The notes beneath the pieces are model-generated. The model made no database searches. It was given only the letters and a program-made list of their open reading frames with translations, and had not been told where the DNA came from. This document shows positions 62,595-64,000 of a stretch of 64,000 nt of DNA, one piece after another (within the stretch, counting starts at the first letter, position 1; each line of letters opens with the position of its first letter). The translations under genes and the position numbers were made by a program. The stretch is from Pelagicoccus sp. SDUM812005 (GTDB taxonomy: Bacteria > Verrucomicrobiota > Verrucomicrobiia > Opitutales > Opitutaceae): positions 248,001 to 312,000 of the forward strand of contig NZ_JARXIA010000002.1 of NCBI RefSeq assembly GCF_031127875.1, read 5' to 3'.

Positions 62595-64000
62595 ATGACA
62601 GACACCCAAGACCCCACTCCAAGCGAATCCACCAAGTCGCCCCTCAAGCTCCTTGCCCAAAAGCTCGGCGTCGTCCAGCGCGAAGCCGGTCGCCTCGGAA
62701 TCCCCACCCTCGTCATCATCGAAGGGCTCGACGCCTCCAGCAAAGGCAAGCTGCTCAACCAAATCCTGCTGGAGATCGACAGCCGTTCCTTCAAGGTCTA
62801 CTCCACCCACGCCTCCCACGAAGAGCCGCGCCACTATCCCCTGCTCCATCGCTTCTGGAACAACACCCCCAGCCAAGGAAAGATCCAGTTCTACGACCGA
62901 GGCCCCTACTACCTCGTGCTCGACGCCTGGGCCGAAGGCAAGCTGCACGAAGACCAGCTCGACCAGTACTGGTCCGACATCATCAACTTCGAAAGGCACC
63001 TCCACGACAGCGGCGTGGAAATCGTGAAGCTCTTCCTCGACGTATCCAAAAAGACCCAGGCCAAGCGCTTCCGCAAACTGGAAGAGAACCCCAAGACCGC
63101 TTGGCGCGTCACCGCCAAGGACTGGCGGCGCCACCGCCAGTACCGCAGCTACCGCGATACCGCCATGCAAGGCATCGAAACCACCGACCGCGACTACGCC
63201 AAGTGGCACACCATCGACACCGAAAACTTCAAGGGCGCCCTCATCGAAATCTACAACCGGATCATCGACCACCTCCAAGGCGCCATCAACCGTAAGAAAA
63301 AAGCGCTACAAAGCCCGGCCGACAAAAGCGTCACCCACCAGTGGATTCCGTACATCGGCCACGATTACCTCGGCGATACCAAATTCGAGGAAGCCATGGA
63401 TCGGGCCAAGTACAAGGCCGCCCTCAAACGGAAGCAGGCCAAGATCCACGAGCTCGTCCACGAAATCCACACCCACCAAATCCCAGTCGTCATCGTCTTC
63501 TGCGGTTGGGACGCCGCCGGCAAAGGCGGCTGCATCAAGCGACTCGTGCAAAGCATCGACCCGCGTGGATACGAAGTAAACCCCGTCGCAGCTCCCACCA
63601 AGATCGAGCTCAGCCACCACTACCTCTGGCGCTTCTGGAAGGAAATGCCACGCCGCGGCAAGATCGCCATCTTCGACCGCTCCTGGTACGGCCGCGTGCT
63701 CGTCGAACGCGTCGAGGCCCTCTGCTCCAACAAGGAATGGCAAGCCGCCTACCGCGAGATGAACGAGATGGAGCTCCACCTCGCCAACTTCGGAACCACC
63801 ATCCTCAAGTTCTGGCTCCACATCGACAAGGATACCCAACTCGAACGCTTCGAAGCCCGCCAGCTCGACCCCCTCAAAAACTGGAAGATCACCGAGGAAG
63901 ACTGGCGCAATCGCGAGAAGTGGGAAATGTACGAAGACTCGATCAACGAGATGATCGAAAAAACGAATACAGATTACGCCCCATGGCACATAGTCCCCGC
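62595..64000 (+). CDS. Polyphosphate:AMP phosphotransferase (two-domain PPK2), partial
   Basis: The frame starts at ATG 62595 and runs off the right edge; 468 residues are visible. It has two PPK2 P-loop kinase domains. The first has the altered Walker A region IEGLDASSKGKLL (about residue 45). The second has the canonical GWDAAGKGGCIKRL (about residue 305), FDRSWYGRVLVERVE and a partner lid with TEEDWRNREKWEMYEDSINEMI in part. The two-domain form is typical of PAP, which phosphorylates AMP to ADP using polyphosphate; the C-terminal domain is probably the catalytic one. It would link polyphosphate to nucleotide energy charge. Confidence 0.92.
   Translation, partial: MTDTQDPTPSESTKSPLKLLAQKLGVVQREAGRLGIPTLVIIEGLDASSKGKLLNQILLEIDSRSFKVYSTHASHEEPRHYPLLHRFWNNTPSQGKIQFYDRGPYYLVLDAWAEGKLHEDQLDQYWSDIINFERHLHDSGVEIVKLFLDVSKKTQAKRFRKLEENPKTAWRVTAKDWRRHRQYRSYRDTAMQGIETTDRDYAKWHTIDTENFKGALIEIYNRIIDHLQGAINRKKKALQSPADKSVTHQWIPYIGHDYLGDTKFEEAMDRAKYKAALKRKQAKIHELVHEIHTHQIPVVIVFCGWDAAGKGGCIKRLVQSIDPRGYEVNPVAAPTKIELSHHYLWRFWKEMPRRGKIAIFDRSWYGRVLVERVEALCSNKEWQAAYREMNEMELHLANFGTTILKFWLHIDKDTQLERFEARQLDPLKNWKITEEDWRNREKWEMYEDSINEMIEKTNTDYAPWHIVP

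Overview
The window (about 60% GC, tightly packed, weak Shine-Dalgarno sequences) looks like chromosome from a Verrucomicrobiota bacterium of the Opitutae type, probably a marine polysaccharide degrader. The clues are a CHRD protein with a PDAGST-type C-terminal sorting signal, DUF2264 proteins, TonB receptors, LacI regulators, a PcRGLX/YetA-like lyase, DUF6429, and exported proteins ending in a small beta domain common in this phylum. The assignment is inferred from protein families; no rRNA is present.

Layout. 1-3.1 kb: tail of an exported carbohydrate-binding or hydrolase protein, a duplicated 60-bp repeat, an MscS channel and a divergent CDF metal exporter. 3.27-3.63 kb: tmRNA (ssrA), followed by a hairpin and a 41-bp direct repeat. 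3.9-6.6 kb: a transglutaminase-like membrane protein, a truncated HsdR and an HNH endonuclease, which looks like a decayed defence island. 7-13 kb: a CHRD protein and a 1684-residue secreted protein with an N-terminal beta-propeller, an internal stretch resembling the anthrax edema factor/ExoY nucleotidyl cyclase core, and C-terminal calcium-type repeats. 13-18.2 kb: an AraC regulator, exported or membrane unknowns, a glycine-zipper lipoprotein and a coupled DUF6429/unknown pair. 18.4-24.1 kb: a rhamnogalacturonan-lyase-like protein and a GH2 glycosidase, convergent. 24.3-31.3 kb: mostly housekeeping and unknown genes (DUF4105, PRPP-synthetase-like, AlkZ-related, hybrid histidine kinase, scramblase-like, Dus).

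31.4-56.1 kb is the most coherent region: a polysaccharide-utilisation-like locus built from two related operons on the minus strand. Operon A is TonB receptor 1, beta-helix lipoprotein, SSS transporter, D-2-hydroxyacid dehydrogenase, DUF2264. Operon B is SSS transporter, phosphomannose-isomerase-like, D-2-hydroxyacid dehydrogenase, DUF2264, SDR, heparinase II/III-type lyase, TIM-barrel isomerase. TonB receptor 2 lies beyond it. Each half has its own LacI regulator on the plus strand. The SSS, dehydrogenase, DUF2264 and LacI genes are paralogous pairs, so the locus appears to have arisen by segmental duplication. The likely logic is surface or periplasmic cleavage of an acidic (probably uronate-bearing) glycan, TonB uptake, Na+-coupled import, and cytoplasmic breakdown, repressed by LacI proteins. 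AT-rich palindromes occur in the divergent and receptor promoters.

56.4-64 kb: SufT and SppA, a CstA peptide/pyruvate transporter, a large conserved protein of unknown role, and a two-domain PPK2-type polyphosphate:AMP phosphotransferase that runs off the end of the window.
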